Shown here: positions 8,645-17,288 of the stretch, piece after piece
How the letters are laid out: each line of letters begins with the position of its first letter
Position numbering within the stretch: position 1 is the stretch's first letter
DNA from: Bacillus sp. DTU_2020_1000418_1_SI_GHA_SEK_038
GTDB taxonomy: Bacteria > Bacillota > Bacilli > Bacillales > Cytobacillaceae
DNA: 64,000 nucleotides
Assembly: GCF_032341175.1 (NCBI RefSeq)
Contig: NZ_CP135435.1
Span: forward strand, 186,001 to 250,000
Reading direction: 5' to 3'
The notes under the pieces: generated by a model
Database searches by the model: none
What the model was told of the DNA's origin: nothing
What the model saw: the letters and a program-made list of their open reading frames with translations, nothing else
Position numbers and translations under genes: made by a program

Positions 8645-9791
8645 TTTGTTGGAGGCGGCCAGAAAGATTGGCCGCTTTTATTGTAAGTATGTTACTGCTA
8701 ACGATGTTGGTCTTACCAATGCACATCAAGAAGGATTACATATTGCAAAACCTGCTTGGAATATCTTTTTTGAAACGCAAGGAGTAAAAGGGGAAAACAA
8801 GGATAAATATGTAAAAATACATATAGATGGATTTTATCCTTTTGAGAGCCGTGTTATTTACTATGGTAGAGGGACAAGGAATGAATACCGAATAACTCGT
8901 TTTTGGACAAATTCACCATGGGACAAAGACCAACAAGTAGGAAACCTTATTGTATTTCTACCAATAAGTGAAGAGGATTTCAAGGTTTACATACTAGATA
9001 CAGAAGAAGAGATTGAAGACTTTACTGATCACTTTTCATTAAACTTAATGGGCAACAATGCTATCTATGACGGTGGTAGAGTTTCAGATATTGACCTGTC
9101 TAGGAGGTTGGAAGAGGAAATAGAATATGCAGTATCACAGTTTGATGATTTCCCTGCAACTGCTGACATGGCCGATATTACAAGACAGATACACCATGAG
9201 GTTTATAAACGGAAACCATTTACTCCTGATCTGATTATACTTGAATGGGTGAAAACAGAATACAGCACATTCAAGGCACTTGAAAGGCATCTATATCAAG
9301 AGTATTTAACGGAGCCATTCGGGGAAGTAGAGTTTTTAGTTGAAGTTGCTAATACTATTCTAAACCGTAGAAAGAGTAGAGCAGGAAAGAGTTTGGAACA
9401 CCATGTAGATTACTTATTTTCTTCTTTTAATCTACCATTCTCTCATCCCGGTAGATCTGAAGGAAACAAGAAACCAGATTTCTTACTTCCCTCTAATGCT
9501 GCCTATGCAGATATGTCTTATCCAGCAAGTGATTTAATCTTCTTAGGTTCTAAAACTACTTGTAAGGATAGATGGAGGCAGATTCTAAACGAAGCGAATA
9601 GGATAGAACGTAAGCATTTATTAACCCTTCAACAAGGAATATCCCCAAACCAATTAAATGAAATGGAAGATGAAAAGGTCACCTTAGTTGTTCCTAAACC
9701 GTATCATACTCTTTATCCAGAACAATACCGTGATCGCTTATGGACGGTTGAAAAGTTTATACAGTTTGCAGAGGAGAAGTACAAATCTTGA
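8619..9791 (+). CDS. EcoRII-like type II restriction endonuclease
   Basis: A 390-residue protein close in length and layout to EcoRII (about 400). The N-terminal effector-binding part has KYVTANDVGLTNAHQEGLHI and YYGRGTRNEYRITRFW. The C-terminal catalytic domain has RRKSRAGKSLEHH, EGNKKPDFLLPS and KTTCKDRWRQILNEA with Lys312 and Arg318 at the expected active-site positions. EcoRII cuts before CCWGG and needs two sites, one as an allosteric effector; the presence of both domains suggests the same here. The ATG at 8619 lies inside the end of the methyltransferase gene with AGAGGG at 11 bp. A sharp terminator follows the stop. Confidence 0.9.
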   Translation: MQQSEKLTSLLEAARKIGRFYCKYVTANDVGLTNAHQEGLHIAKPAWNIFFETQGVKGENKDKYVKIHIDGFYPFESRVIYYGRGTRNEYRITRFWTNSPWDKDQQVGNLIVFLPISEEDFKVYILDTEEEIEDFTDHFSLNLMGNNAIYDGGRVSDIDLSRRLEEEIEYAVSQFDDFPATADMADITRQIHHEVYKRKPFTPDLIILEWVKTEYSTFKALERHLYQEYLTEPFGEVEFLVEVANTILNRRKSRAGKSLEHHVDYLFSSFNLPFSHPGRSEGNKKPDFLLPSNAAYADMSYPASDLIFLGSKTTCKDRWRQILNEANRIERKHLLTLQQGISPNQLNEMEDEKVTLVVPKPYHTLYPEQYRDRLWTVEKFIQFAEEKYKS

Positions 9792-9812
9792 GACCTTTCG
9801 AGGTCTCTTTTT
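9790..9812 (+). terminator. Intrinsic terminator of the restriction-modification unit
   Basis: GAGACCT-ttcg-AGGTCTC with a perfect 7-bp stem is followed by five T's and begins on the last base of the endonuclease stop codon region. It separates the restriction pair from the next gene, which has its own strong ribosome binding site. Confidence 0.8.
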
Positions 9813-9856
9813 GTTATTATTTAAAGGTAGTATTTTGTATTCTAGGAGGACAAAAA

Positions 9857-11365
9857 TTGAAATCATTAGGTGAGTATTTTCCATCATTAATAAGTGAATG
9901 GCACCCCACTAAAAATGGAGAAAAATCTCCTTTTGACGTTTCATATGGGTCTGACTATGAGGCATATTGGAAGTGTACTATTTGTAAATTTGATTGGAAA
10001 GTACGAGTGGCTAACAGAACCCTTCATAAAACAGGATGTCCTAATTGTAATAAAAGATGGAACCATTCGTTTCCAGAACTCGCGCTTCTTTATTACATAA
10101 AACAAATATTTTCCGGTGCAATACTAGATTTTGAAATCGAACATGATCGTTTTAAGGGAGTAGATATTTTCATTCCATCTATCCATACCGTAATTGAATA
10201 TGATGGTTACTTTTATCATAGAAAACAGTTGGATAGGGATCGTGAAAAGACGAGACTCCTCTTAGAACAAGGATATTATGTCATTCGAATTAGAGAAGGT
10301 AAATTGCAGGATTTAGGGATTATTCATTCAAAACTGCAAGTTTACTTATACCACAGAAATGGAGAACCTTCAGTAAATAAATGTATTAAGGACGTCTTAT
10401 TATTATTATGTAATATCCATAATATTGACAAATCTGCGCAGCAGTTAATATTTAAATTCAAAGAAGAAGTAAATATCATTAAAGACACAATCCCAATTCT
10501 TGGACAATTACTTCCTGTTGTCCAAGAGAATAATCTTCTAGAAATGTACCCGGAATTAGAAAAAGAGTGGCACTTTGAAAAAAATCAACCTTTTCTACCA
10601 CAACATTTCAAAGCAAAATCAAACTATTCTGTCTGGTGGAAATGTGATAAAGGTCATGAGTATGATACGAAAATTATTAGTCGTACAAAAGGTCACGGTT
10701 GCAGGTTTTGTGAAGGCTTAGAGGTTACACAAGATAATAGTTTATTAAAGTTATATCCAAGCATTGCAAAAGAATGGCACTATCAAAAGAATGGTATTAT
10801 TACCCCCGATAAAATACATGGCCGTTCTAATAAAAAAGTTTATTGGATATGTCCAAACTGCAATTCCTCATACGATAAAATTGTGAATGAACGTACTGGT
10901 GGAAGAGAAAATTGCCCATATTGTGCGGGAAAAAGGGTTAATAACACAAATTCATTAGCAACAATGCGGCCAGATTTAGCCAAAGAATGGCACCAAACTA
11001 AGAATGATAAGAAGCCAGACGAAGTATCTACGGGTTCTCATTACTACGCTACTTGGAAATGTGATCGAGGACATACCTATCAGGCATACGTATATGAACG
11101 CAGTGGGGGACGAGGTTGTGGAATATGTTATGAAGAAATCGGGCGGTTCAAACCTCATAAGGTTTCAATTGAAAAAAGTATTATAACCAAAAAGCCCTAT
11201 TTATTAGCCCAATGGGATTTTGAAAAAAACACTGTTATTCCTGAAGAGGTTGGGGCATACGCAAGGCAACTCATTTGGTGGCGGTGTTCAAACGGATGTA
11301 GTTGGCAACAAGAGCCAAATTCAAGAAATAGTTCAAGATGTAAAATTTGTAGAGTTAAAGATTGA
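9857..11365 (+). CDS. Zinc-ribbon repeat protein with Vsr-like endonuclease core
   Basis: I choose the TTG at 9857 (502 residues) because AGGAGG lies 8 bp before it; the longer frame runs through the terminator. The protein has about five copies of a DUF4379-like zinc-ribbon unit (pattern L-x-x-P-x-L-x-x-EWH...KN...P...W-x-C...GH...R-x-x-G-x-GC-x-x-C). Between the first and second units, about residues 75-170, is a Vsr-type nuclease segment: FKGVDIFIP, IEYDGYFYHRK, RDREKTRLLLEQGYYVIRIREG. Vsr nicks T:G mismatches arising from 5-methylcytosine deamination. Lying directly behind a cytosine-5 methyltransferase, it may do the same here (inference). Other members of this family are orphan putative nucleases. 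Confidence 0.75.
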   Translation: MKSLGEYFPSLISEWHPTKNGEKSPFDVSYGSDYEAYWKCTICKFDWKVRVANRTLHKTGCPNCNKRWNHSFPELALLYYIKQIFSGAILDFEIEHDRFKGVDIFIPSIHTVIEYDGYFYHRKQLDRDREKTRLLLEQGYYVIRIREGKLQDLGIIHSKLQVYLYHRNGEPSVNKCIKDVLLLLCNIHNIDKSAQQLIFKFKEEVNIIKDTIPILGQLLPVVQENNLLEMYPELEKEWHFEKNQPFLPQHFKAKSNYSVWWKCDKGHEYDTKIISRTKGHGCRFCEGLEVTQDNSLLKLYPSIAKEWHYQKNGIITPDKIHGRSNKKVYWICPNCNSSYDKIVNERTGGRENCPYCAGKRVNNTNSLATMRPDLAKEWHQTKNDKKPDEVSTGSHYYATWKCDRGHTYQAYVYERSGGRGCGICYEEIGRFKPHKVSIEKSIITKKPYLLAQWDFEKNTVIPEEVGAYARQLIWWRCSNGCSWQQEPNSRNSSRCKICRVKD

Positions 11366-11400
11366 GATTGCTAACTAATAGTTTTTTAAGAGGTGAAATA

Positions 11401-12093
11401 TTTGATTAACTATGTTCTTGTGCTTCTAGCATTATTGATAATAGGTGTTTCTTTGATTATTCGCGCTGGTCGTACTGAATCAAAAAATTTAGATGAAGCG
11501 TATGAGTATCTAAACAAGTTTCGTGAATATGGTAATAGTATTTTCAAAGGAAAGGAGAATTACGAGGCCTATGAATGGCTAACAATGAGAGGGCCAAAAA
11601 TGCAAGCCAAGGTTGGGGAATTAGGAATTGCAAGAGGGTTTATTCCCCCGTATTCAAACATTCAATATAACACATATCAGATTATCGTAAATGCACTTCC
11701 TACATTAAGAGATGAGGCAAGAGATCCAATGAGAGGCTATAACAGCCTTCAGAATATATAGTTCAAAACTACCTCACAATGATTGATGATGTGCTATTAA
11801 GGTATATAGGAAGGTTAGAAAATAGACTGGAAGATTTTAAGGCACAGTTAAAGAACCCTTTTATTTGGTTAAGAGAGGGTGTTCAATTTTTTGTGCAAAT
11901 ACCAATTCTCCTTTTATATTGGAGTGGATTAATTAAGTATGCTACTTATTATCGGTTCACTAATAATATCATAATAAAGTTTATAACTTTCATTATTATT
12001 GTAGTTGGCTTAATCAGTTCAATAATCACTATTGTAACTGGATATAATCCTTTCATGGAAATATTTAATAAGTATTTAGGTGATTTAAAGTAA
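11401..12093 (+). pseudogene. Membrane protein gene split by a frameshift
   Basis: Two consecutive frames together read as one protein. The first (TTG at 11401 after AAGAGGTG; stop at 11761) has an N-terminal membrane segment and ends ...RGYNSLQNI. The second, in the -1 frame, is open upstream of its first ATG (11779) and continues VQNYLTMIDDVLLRYIGRLENRL, then a membrane-associated part (WLREGVQFFVQIPILLLYWSGLI and a hydrophobic C-terminus). A one-base change near 11750-11760, in an AATATATA tract, would join them. It could be a sequencing or replication slip, a true pseudogene, or programmed frameshifting. The function is unknown. It lies between the Vsr-like and HEPN genes in the defence island. 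Confidence 0.6.
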
Positions 12094-12172
12094 AATGTAT
12101 TTTTCAACATTGCTAGAAACGGGGCTAAAGTCAAGAGAGTTTCAATTATACTAAATATTTAAGGGGATCGAA

Positions 12173-12976
12173 ATGACTAAATCTGGAACTATTACAATTG
12201 AATCATTTGAGTTATCTGCTTTAGAACAACTCTCAAAAATAATCGGTGATAGGTATACCGGTTCTGGGATAACGAATTTTTTCCATAAAGCAGGATTTAC
12301 AAAATATCAGCATGACGGAACAACCAAGTGGAGATTTGTTTACGAAGTTTTACAAGATATCCAAAGCATACCTTCAGGTCAATATCATATTATAAAAATT
12401 ATTCAATTACTATGTAATCCCCAAGAATACATAAATAATGGCGATTACCATGAAGAAATTGTGGGACAAGTAAACGAGATAATAAAGTTTTATGGTCTAA
12501 AAATAAGTTTAGAGACTGGTCAAATTGTTTATACAGGAAAAAAAGACACTAGATTAAATCGAAATTCACAAGAAGTAAAAGCATTTGATTCAAGGAATTA
12601 CCATGAGGAGATTCGTAAGCATGGAAGGGAACTCTTTGCTGAAGGTAGATATTTTCACGCAGTCTTTGAATGCTGCAAGGCATTTGATAAGTATGTAGCA
12701 GATAAGGCGAAATTAGATAAACATGGATCAGATTTAATGAGTGCAGCATTATCAATGAAAGGTAGTTTAAAACTAAATAAACAAGTAACTGAAACGGATC
12801 GTAATGAGCAAGAGGGTATTATGCACCTTTGTATGGGCGTTATGAGGGCAATTCGTAATCCTAAAGGGCATGAACTTGCCTTAGAATGGCCGATTGATGT
12901 CAAGGATGCTCTAGATATTCTTTCTTTGTTAAGTTTCTTATTTCGCCAAATTGATAAGTCTATTTATTGGGGATAA
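12173..12976 (+). CDS. TIGR02391-like protein with HEPN-type RNase motif
   Basis: A 267-residue protein with ATG preceded by AAGGGGAT. The N-terminal half (LSKIIGDRYTGSGITNFFHKAGF...) resembles the N-domain of abortive-infection-related proteins. The C-terminal half (FAEGRYFHAVFECCKAFDKYVADKA...GVMRAIRNPKGHE) fits the TIGR02391 (Ymh) family. It contains an R-x4-H motif, Arg228 to His233, the signature of HEPN ribonucleases that cut RNA in many defence and toxin systems. A toxin-like role is inferred. No antitoxin partner is obvious, though the frameshifted membrane gene lies just upstream. It ends a run of defence genes. Confidence 0.72.
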   Translation: MTKSGTITIESFELSALEQLSKIIGDRYTGSGITNFFHKAGFTKYQHDGTTKWRFVYEVLQDIQSIPSGQYHIIKIIQLLCNPQEYINNGDYHEEIVGQVNEIIKFYGLKISLETGQIVYTGKKDTRLNRNSQEVKAFDSRNYHEEIRKHGRELFAEGRYFHAVFECCKAFDKYVADKAKLDKHGSDLMSAALSMKGSLKLNKQVTETDRNEQEGIMHLCMGVMRAIRNPKGHELALEWPIDVKDALDILSLLSFLFRQIDKSIYWG

Positions 12977-13035
12977 ACTTTCTGTGTTGGAATATTAGGA
13001 AACCGATGTAACTTTGTTTAATTTGTGATTCAAGA

Positions 13036-13064
13036 AAAGAGTGAGAAATTCTCACTCTTTAAAA
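13036..13064. terminator. Bidirectional terminator between convergent genes
   Basis: AAAGAGTGAGAA paired with TTCTCACTCTTT makes a 12-bp stem with A-runs before and T's after, placed between the convergent HEPN and primase genes. Confidence 0.7.
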
Positions 13065-13122
13065 TTCGTCCATTTTAATATGATTAGATAAAATTGAAAA
13101 AAACAGTATAGAAGTACTTAAT

Positions 13123-14577
13123 TTATTGTATTTTAATTGCTTGTTGCAATTTTGCTTTATAAAGTATCTCATTAATATTCCACCATTCGTTGTTAGGGAA
13201 TGTTTTAATTATTAGAGTTGTTCTAATATCACGATAGGAATCCACCTTATCAACTGACACTGTAACTGTAATTTCTGGTTCCGCTGCTAACCAATTAAGA
13301 CTTAATTCATATGTATTCGGCTGATTTTCTGGTTGGCCAGCGATGGGGTTCCTTGTTACCTTTATTAAACCTAACTGTTCAAGTTCTTTAATATGATCTA
13401 TTGCTTTGTTCTTAGAGCATCGTGCAGCAGTTGCTATTTGTTCATATGTCATATAGAATTGGCTATTCTCCCCTCCGAAGCGTTTGGAATGAATTAGTAA
13501 CGCGTTGATTGTATAGTGCAACTTTTTGGGATATTGATAAATAGTCAACATTTCACTTCTAGATACTATAATTTCTGTTTTTCCTTCAGCCAGCACTATG
13601 TTCTTTTTATAAACAAGATTAACAATTCGTGTAATTTCTTGAAAGCAAGTTTTAAGAGGGGTTTTATAAAATTTAGGATCTTGTTTTTCCATCCATTCTT
13701 TAAGTCTTTGCTCACATTCTTGTTTTGAAATCTTTAAGGTATTAAAATAGATTGCTAGTTTACAAAGAGAAGCATTTCTGGAATTTGGTTTTTTCAGTCC
13801 ATTCTTATATAACGCTGCTAATGAATTTGGGGTTTCTGCAGCCAAGTCTAGATGAGATAGGTCTTGACTAGTTTCATTTTTAATTGGTTTTACATTCTCC
13901 AATATACTTTTTGTTACTTCTGGTAAATCATTGATTAAATCCTTTATAATCTCAGCATTTATAGGCTCTATTGTTAAAATAAAATCTAAGGATCGAATAG
14001 GCTTAAAGCCATTTTGGACGTCAACATACCAGCAAATATTATCAAGCGGATTCTTATTTTTAAAATTGATGCTCAAAGGGAGTTTTAAGCCTTGAGTAGG
14101 TGAAGGCCTTTTTTCAATTTGACCGTTAATAATTCCATCTAGGAGATTAAGTGTTGATTTGACCGCTGCATTATAGAGTTTTTCCATTGATTTGTATGGA
14201 ATCTCCTTTGAAAAGTAAATATCTACATGATATCCCTTCGTACCGCTCCAACTTGTGAAAATTTTATCGGTTTGGATACCTAAGCCATTTAAAGATTCAT
14301 AGAGAGCCAAAACCACCCTTCTAGCCTCTGCTTTATCGGGGATATCTACATCAAATGTCAAAAATTTAGTGTGTGTTTTTCTGCAAAAGATACCGTATGT
14401 ATTTTCTCTCATTAAGTGCGACACTAAAAATCCATCGTGCAGACGTTTATGACTTTTGTTTTCATACGCATTAAAAGTTTGATAACCATTACCATCGTTA
14501 TTTTGTTTGATGTACTTGTATCTTACTGTAATGAATAACTCCTTTAATTTGTTCAAAACTGCATTTAATTCATCCAA
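13123..14577 (-). CDS. Archaeo-eukaryotic-type primase with C-terminal winged helix
   Basis: A 484-residue protein. The catalytic AEP core (about residues 1-190) shows KFLTFDVDIPD with the metal-binding D-x-D, and SWSGTKGYHVDIYF, the S-x-H-like nucleotide motif. A helical middle part follows. The C-terminus has a winged-helix segment (MTYEQIATAARCSKNKAIDHIKELEQLGLIKV) typical of replication or regulatory proteins. Such primases occur on plasmids, integrative elements and in conflict systems. A replication-initiator role here is possible. It is convergent with the HEPN gene. Its upstream 14640-14716 region is shared with the promoter region of the gene at 23421. Confidence 0.72.
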   Translation of the reverse strand: MDELNAVLNKLKELFITVRYKYIKQNNDGNGYQTFNAYENKSHKRLHDGFLVSHLMRENTYGIFCRKTHTKFLTFDVDIPDKAEARRVVLALYESLNGLGIQTDKIFTSWSGTKGYHVDIYFSKEIPYKSMEKLYNAAVKSTLNLLDGIINGQIEKRPSPTQGLKLPLSINFKNKNPLDNICWYVDVQNGFKPIRSLDFILTIEPINAEIIKDLINDLPEVTKSILENVKPIKNETSQDLSHLDLAAETPNSLAALYKNGLKKPNSRNASLCKLAIYFNTLKISKQECEQRLKEWMEKQDPKFYKTPLKTCFQEITRIVNLVYKKNIVLAEGKTEIIVSRSEMLTIYQYPKKLHYTINALLIHSKRFGGENSQFYMTYEQIATAARCSKNKAIDHIKELEQLGLIKVTRNPIAGQPENQPNTYELSLNWLAAEPEITVTVSVDKVDSYRDIRTTLIIKTFPNNEWWNINEILYKAKLQQAIKIQ

Positions 14578-14639
14578 AAAATCACGTCCTTTCTATTTTT
14601 TAATCAAATCTTCTATTTTAATATTCCCCCTTATTACAA

Positions 14640-14716
14640 TGTTCACGGCTTAATATTGTTATATCATAAGAGCAAAAAGACCAGATTAATATGTTAGAAC
14701 ATAATTGTGGCGAGTT
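14640..14716 (-). promoter_or_regulatory. Promoter/operator region shared with the 23.4-kb gene
   Basis: Read on the minus strand, this stretch matches the plus strand at 23316-23392 over about 75 bp (roughly 80%), beginning with an identical 16 bp (AACTCGCCACAATTAT). Both copies lie 45-70 bp before a start codon, here the primase gene. Dyad-like TAACATA/TATGTTA elements and a TATAACAAT box are kept. Shared control by one regulator is the simplest reading. Confidence 0.55.
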
Positions 14717-14731
14717 GTATTCGGCAATCAA

Positions 14732-14880
14732 AAAATGCTGTTTATGGCAGTATGTTTTATGAATGTAAAAAGAGCCTGAATATATAAGAAATGCATAAAT
14801 TCTTGCATACTATAGGCTCGAAAATTTTATTCCTTGTTGTATTAATGCCCCCGTTACTTTAAGTACAATTCTTCACAATA
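14732..14880. repeat. Hairpin repeat, copy A (partner at 21261)
   Basis: About 140 bp similar to 21261-21390. Both have TTTATGAAT, then a long hairpin closed by GAGCCT/AGGCTC here and by GCCTAAAATA/TATTTTAGGC in the other copy, then TTTTATTCCTT and a tail with CCCCCGTTAC. The changed stem bases stay paired, so the structure is kept. Position at a gene end suggests a terminator-type mobile repeat. Confidence 0.6.
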
Positions 14881-14924
14881 TGAAAGTTGTTTATTTCTTT
14901 AGGATATTTCAAACTCTAATTTTT

Positions 14925-15524
14925 TTACTGTAGTAAAAGTGAAACTGCACATTGCAAAAGTAATAACGCCAATATAATATTTACTATTTGATAATGTTTG
15001 ATATATGTCTTTTGTAATAATCCTCCAAAAAATATCCAAGTCAGGGTAGCAATCGTACCTACTGTGGCAATAATCATTTCAAAAAATAAAAGCGTCCCCA
15101 GTGATGAGTAATAAGGTGTAATATATCCTGTTAGTGCGGTAATTCCAAATAAAAATATCTTTACATTCACAATTTGTAAGACAAAGCCGGTCCAAAAAGA
15201 GGGTTGTTTGTCAGAAGTTTTATTGTCTGGCTTACTAATTGCAACCTGATAGGCGAGCCACACAATATAAATAGTTCCCGCATATGTAAGGACATTCATG
15301 ATTGGATTTATTAAGTTGTCTAATCCAAAAATAAAGAAAGCACATAATGCTTGTACAAAAAAGTAACCGGCAAAGATACCGAAGTATAATGGTTTTCCCT
15401 TTTTCCACCCATAATTTGTCATCGTATTTAATGCTAGAATATTACCGGGTCCCGGTGTAAAAGCATTAATTAGTGCGTAGATCACAAATGAAAATAACAC
15501 TTGAACTCCCATATCAAAATTCAC
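14925..15524 (-). CDS. LysE-family amino-acid exporter
   Basis: A 199-residue membrane protein with about six hydrophobic segments. The N-terminal signature FTPGPGNILALNTMTNYGWKKG (near residues 18-39) is that of the LysE/RhtB exporters, which send out amino acids or their analogues. The substrate cannot be told. The gene follows a LysR-family regulator on the same strand after 125 bp, a common arrangement in which the regulator controls the exporter. A hairpin in that gap (AGCCTGATATAAC/GTTATATCAGGCT, 15596-15626) probably ends the regulator message, so the exporter likely has its own promoter. Confidence 0.88.
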   Translation of the reverse strand: MNFDMGVQVLFSFVIYALINAFTPGPGNILALNTMTNYGWKKGKPLYFGIFAGYFFVQALCAFFIFGLDNLINPIMNVLTYAGTIYIVWLAYQVAISKPDNKTSDKQPSFWTGFVLQIVNVKIFLFGITALTGYITPYYSSLGTLLFFEMIIATVGTIATLTWIFFGGLLQKTYIKHYQIVNIILALLLLQCAVSLLLQ

Positions 15525-15595
15525 TCTCCAATTTTACAAATCTCTTCATTCATTATAAGGGAGTTTCCTAGGTATACTGTAATGTTAAATCAACA

Positions 15596-15626
15596 TAGCC
15601 TGATATAACAAAAGGTTATATCAGGC
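15596..15626 (-). terminator. Hairpin between the LysR and LysE genes
   Basis: A perfect 13-bp inverted repeat, AGCCTGATATAAC-aaaag-GTTATATCAGGCT, lies about 25 bp after the LysR-type gene stop. There is no clear T-run, so it may be a weak terminator or a regulatory hairpin before the exporter gene. Confidence 0.5.
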
Positions 15627-15648
15627 TGCCTATTAAGTCGATTTTCAA

Positions 15649-16563
15649 TTATAATTCCTGTGCAACCTTTTTTAAGGCATCTACATATATTTCACCAAGT
15701 CTAGTTAATGTGACATCACTATGCTTTATTATTCCTACACGTATGACTTCATCTACATTAAGAGGTACAGCAATAATATCATCCCCATGAAGATATTTAG
15801 GAAAAACTCCCGAAGAAATGGTATAACCGTCGAGACCAATCATGAAATTAACAATTGCTGCTCTGTCACTCACTTTGATACTTTTCTTTACACTTCTTGT
15901 ACTTAAAATTTCTTCTGAAAAGTAAAAAGAATTGTATTCTCCTTGCTCAAAAGAAAGGCATGGGTAGTCATCTAATTCATCCAAATTAATAGATTCTTTG
16001 TCGGACAACGGATGTCTTTTACTAATAAACACATGGGGTTTTGCAGTAAATAGTTCTGAAAAGGTTATGTTACTTTCTCTTAACAGTTTTAATATTACTG
16101 ATTCATTATAGTTACTTAAATAGATAATACCTAACTCACTTCGTAAATTTTTCACATCTTCAATGATTTCATAAGTTTTCGATTCTCGAAGTGTAAACTC
16201 ATATTCAGCAGCCCCAAATTCTTTTACAAGTTCCACAAATGCATTGGCTGCAAAAGTATAATGCTGGGTTGAAATACAAAAATTTTGCTTAGTCGGCTCT
16301 TCACTTAAATATTTTTCTTCAAGCATATTAAACTGTTGTAATACCTGTCTGGCATAACCTAGAAACTCAGACCCTTTATTAGTAATAGTAACTCCTCTAT
16401 TTGTTCTAATGAATATAGTGATTTTAATTTCCTCTTCTAATTCCTTAATCGCATTCGATAATCTTGGCTGGGAGATGAATAAACTTTTTGCTGCTTCATT
16501 CATGGACCCCTTACTTGCTACTTCTAATACATACTTTAATTGCTGTAAAGTCAAACTGAACAC
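15649..16563 (-). CDS. LysR-family transcriptional regulator
   Basis: The N-terminal winged helix reads LTLQQLKYVLEVASKGSMNEAAKSLFISQPRLSNAIKELEEEI, the classical LysR start. The C-terminal half is the effector-binding domain. The longest frame starts with ATG at 16584, but family alignment and a GAAAGGA site favour the GTG at 16563 or the TTG at 16554. It probably regulates the adjacent LysE-type exporter in response to an amino acid or analogue. About 690 bp upstream to 17276 hold no gene I can support, only AT-rich sequence with a partial copy of the intergenic repeat near 16912. Confidence 0.88.
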   Translation of the reverse strand: MFSLTLQQLKYVLEVASKGSMNEAAKSLFISQPRLSNAIKELEEEIKITIFIRTNRGVTITNKGSEFLGYARQVLQQFNMLEEKYLSEEPTKQNFCISTQHYTFAANAFVELVKEFGAAEYEFTLRESKTYEIIEDVKNLRSELGIIYLSNYNESVILKLLRESNITFSELFTAKPHVFISKRHPLSDKESINLDELDDYPCLSFEQGEYNSFYFSEEILSTRSVKKSIKVSDRAAIVNFMIGLDGYTISSGVFPKYLHGDDIIAVPLNVDEVIRVGIIKHSDVTLTRLGEIYVDALKKVAQEL

Positions 16564-17288
16564 TTTCCTTTCAAAGGTAGTCATTCATCGAATAAAAGAA
16601 GCATCTTCATTAGAAAATATATCATTAATAAAATTGGGATGCATAGTTAATATGTTTGATGGTAAAGCGTATTTATGAAAAAATTTATAATCTAAAGATT
16701 CGTTTGAATTAAAACGAAGTGTTCCTTCTGTAATTTCTGCTAATAAACAAGTTGTTAATAGTTAGGATCAGAATAAACACCTATCATTTTTTTAAAAGTT
16801 TAATTGATTATAACACAGCAACATAAGCATTAATATCCAGACCTTTTTGAAAATCTTATTCCTTTAAATGGGCAAATCGTTGTTCACAAGGTAAACCCCA
16901 CTCTTAAACTAAACTGCCCGTTAATACAATAAGCACTACCAATTGTGTATAAACATAAGCGTTTATACAGTTTTCCATTGAGAAATGATACAAAATGATT
17001 TATAAACATACTGCCAAAACCTACATCATTTAAATGCCAGAAACACGAGTTTTGTGAAAATGTGAAATGCCTATTTAATCAAGATATTCTAAGCATATAA
17101 AAACATTTTAAATACAATAATTAAGTACTTCTGTACTATAATTTTTAATTACGTCTATCTATACTAGTATGGCTTTTTAAGGAATATTTTTATTTTGGAA
17201 TTAAACAGATTGAAAACAAGGATAGATCATATGTGTGTATAAAGTAATATGTGTAAAATATTTTCACTAGAAAGGTGTGTACACTCAT

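Noticed and set aside
9788..9856. Upstream extension of the zinc-ribbon protein
   Set aside because: It would translate through the terminator hairpin of the restriction gene; the TTG at 9857 has a proper AGGAGG site.
16409..16678. 89-residue plus-strand frame over the LysR gene start
   Set aside because: Shadow of the regulator gene, no ribosome site, and no recognisable product.
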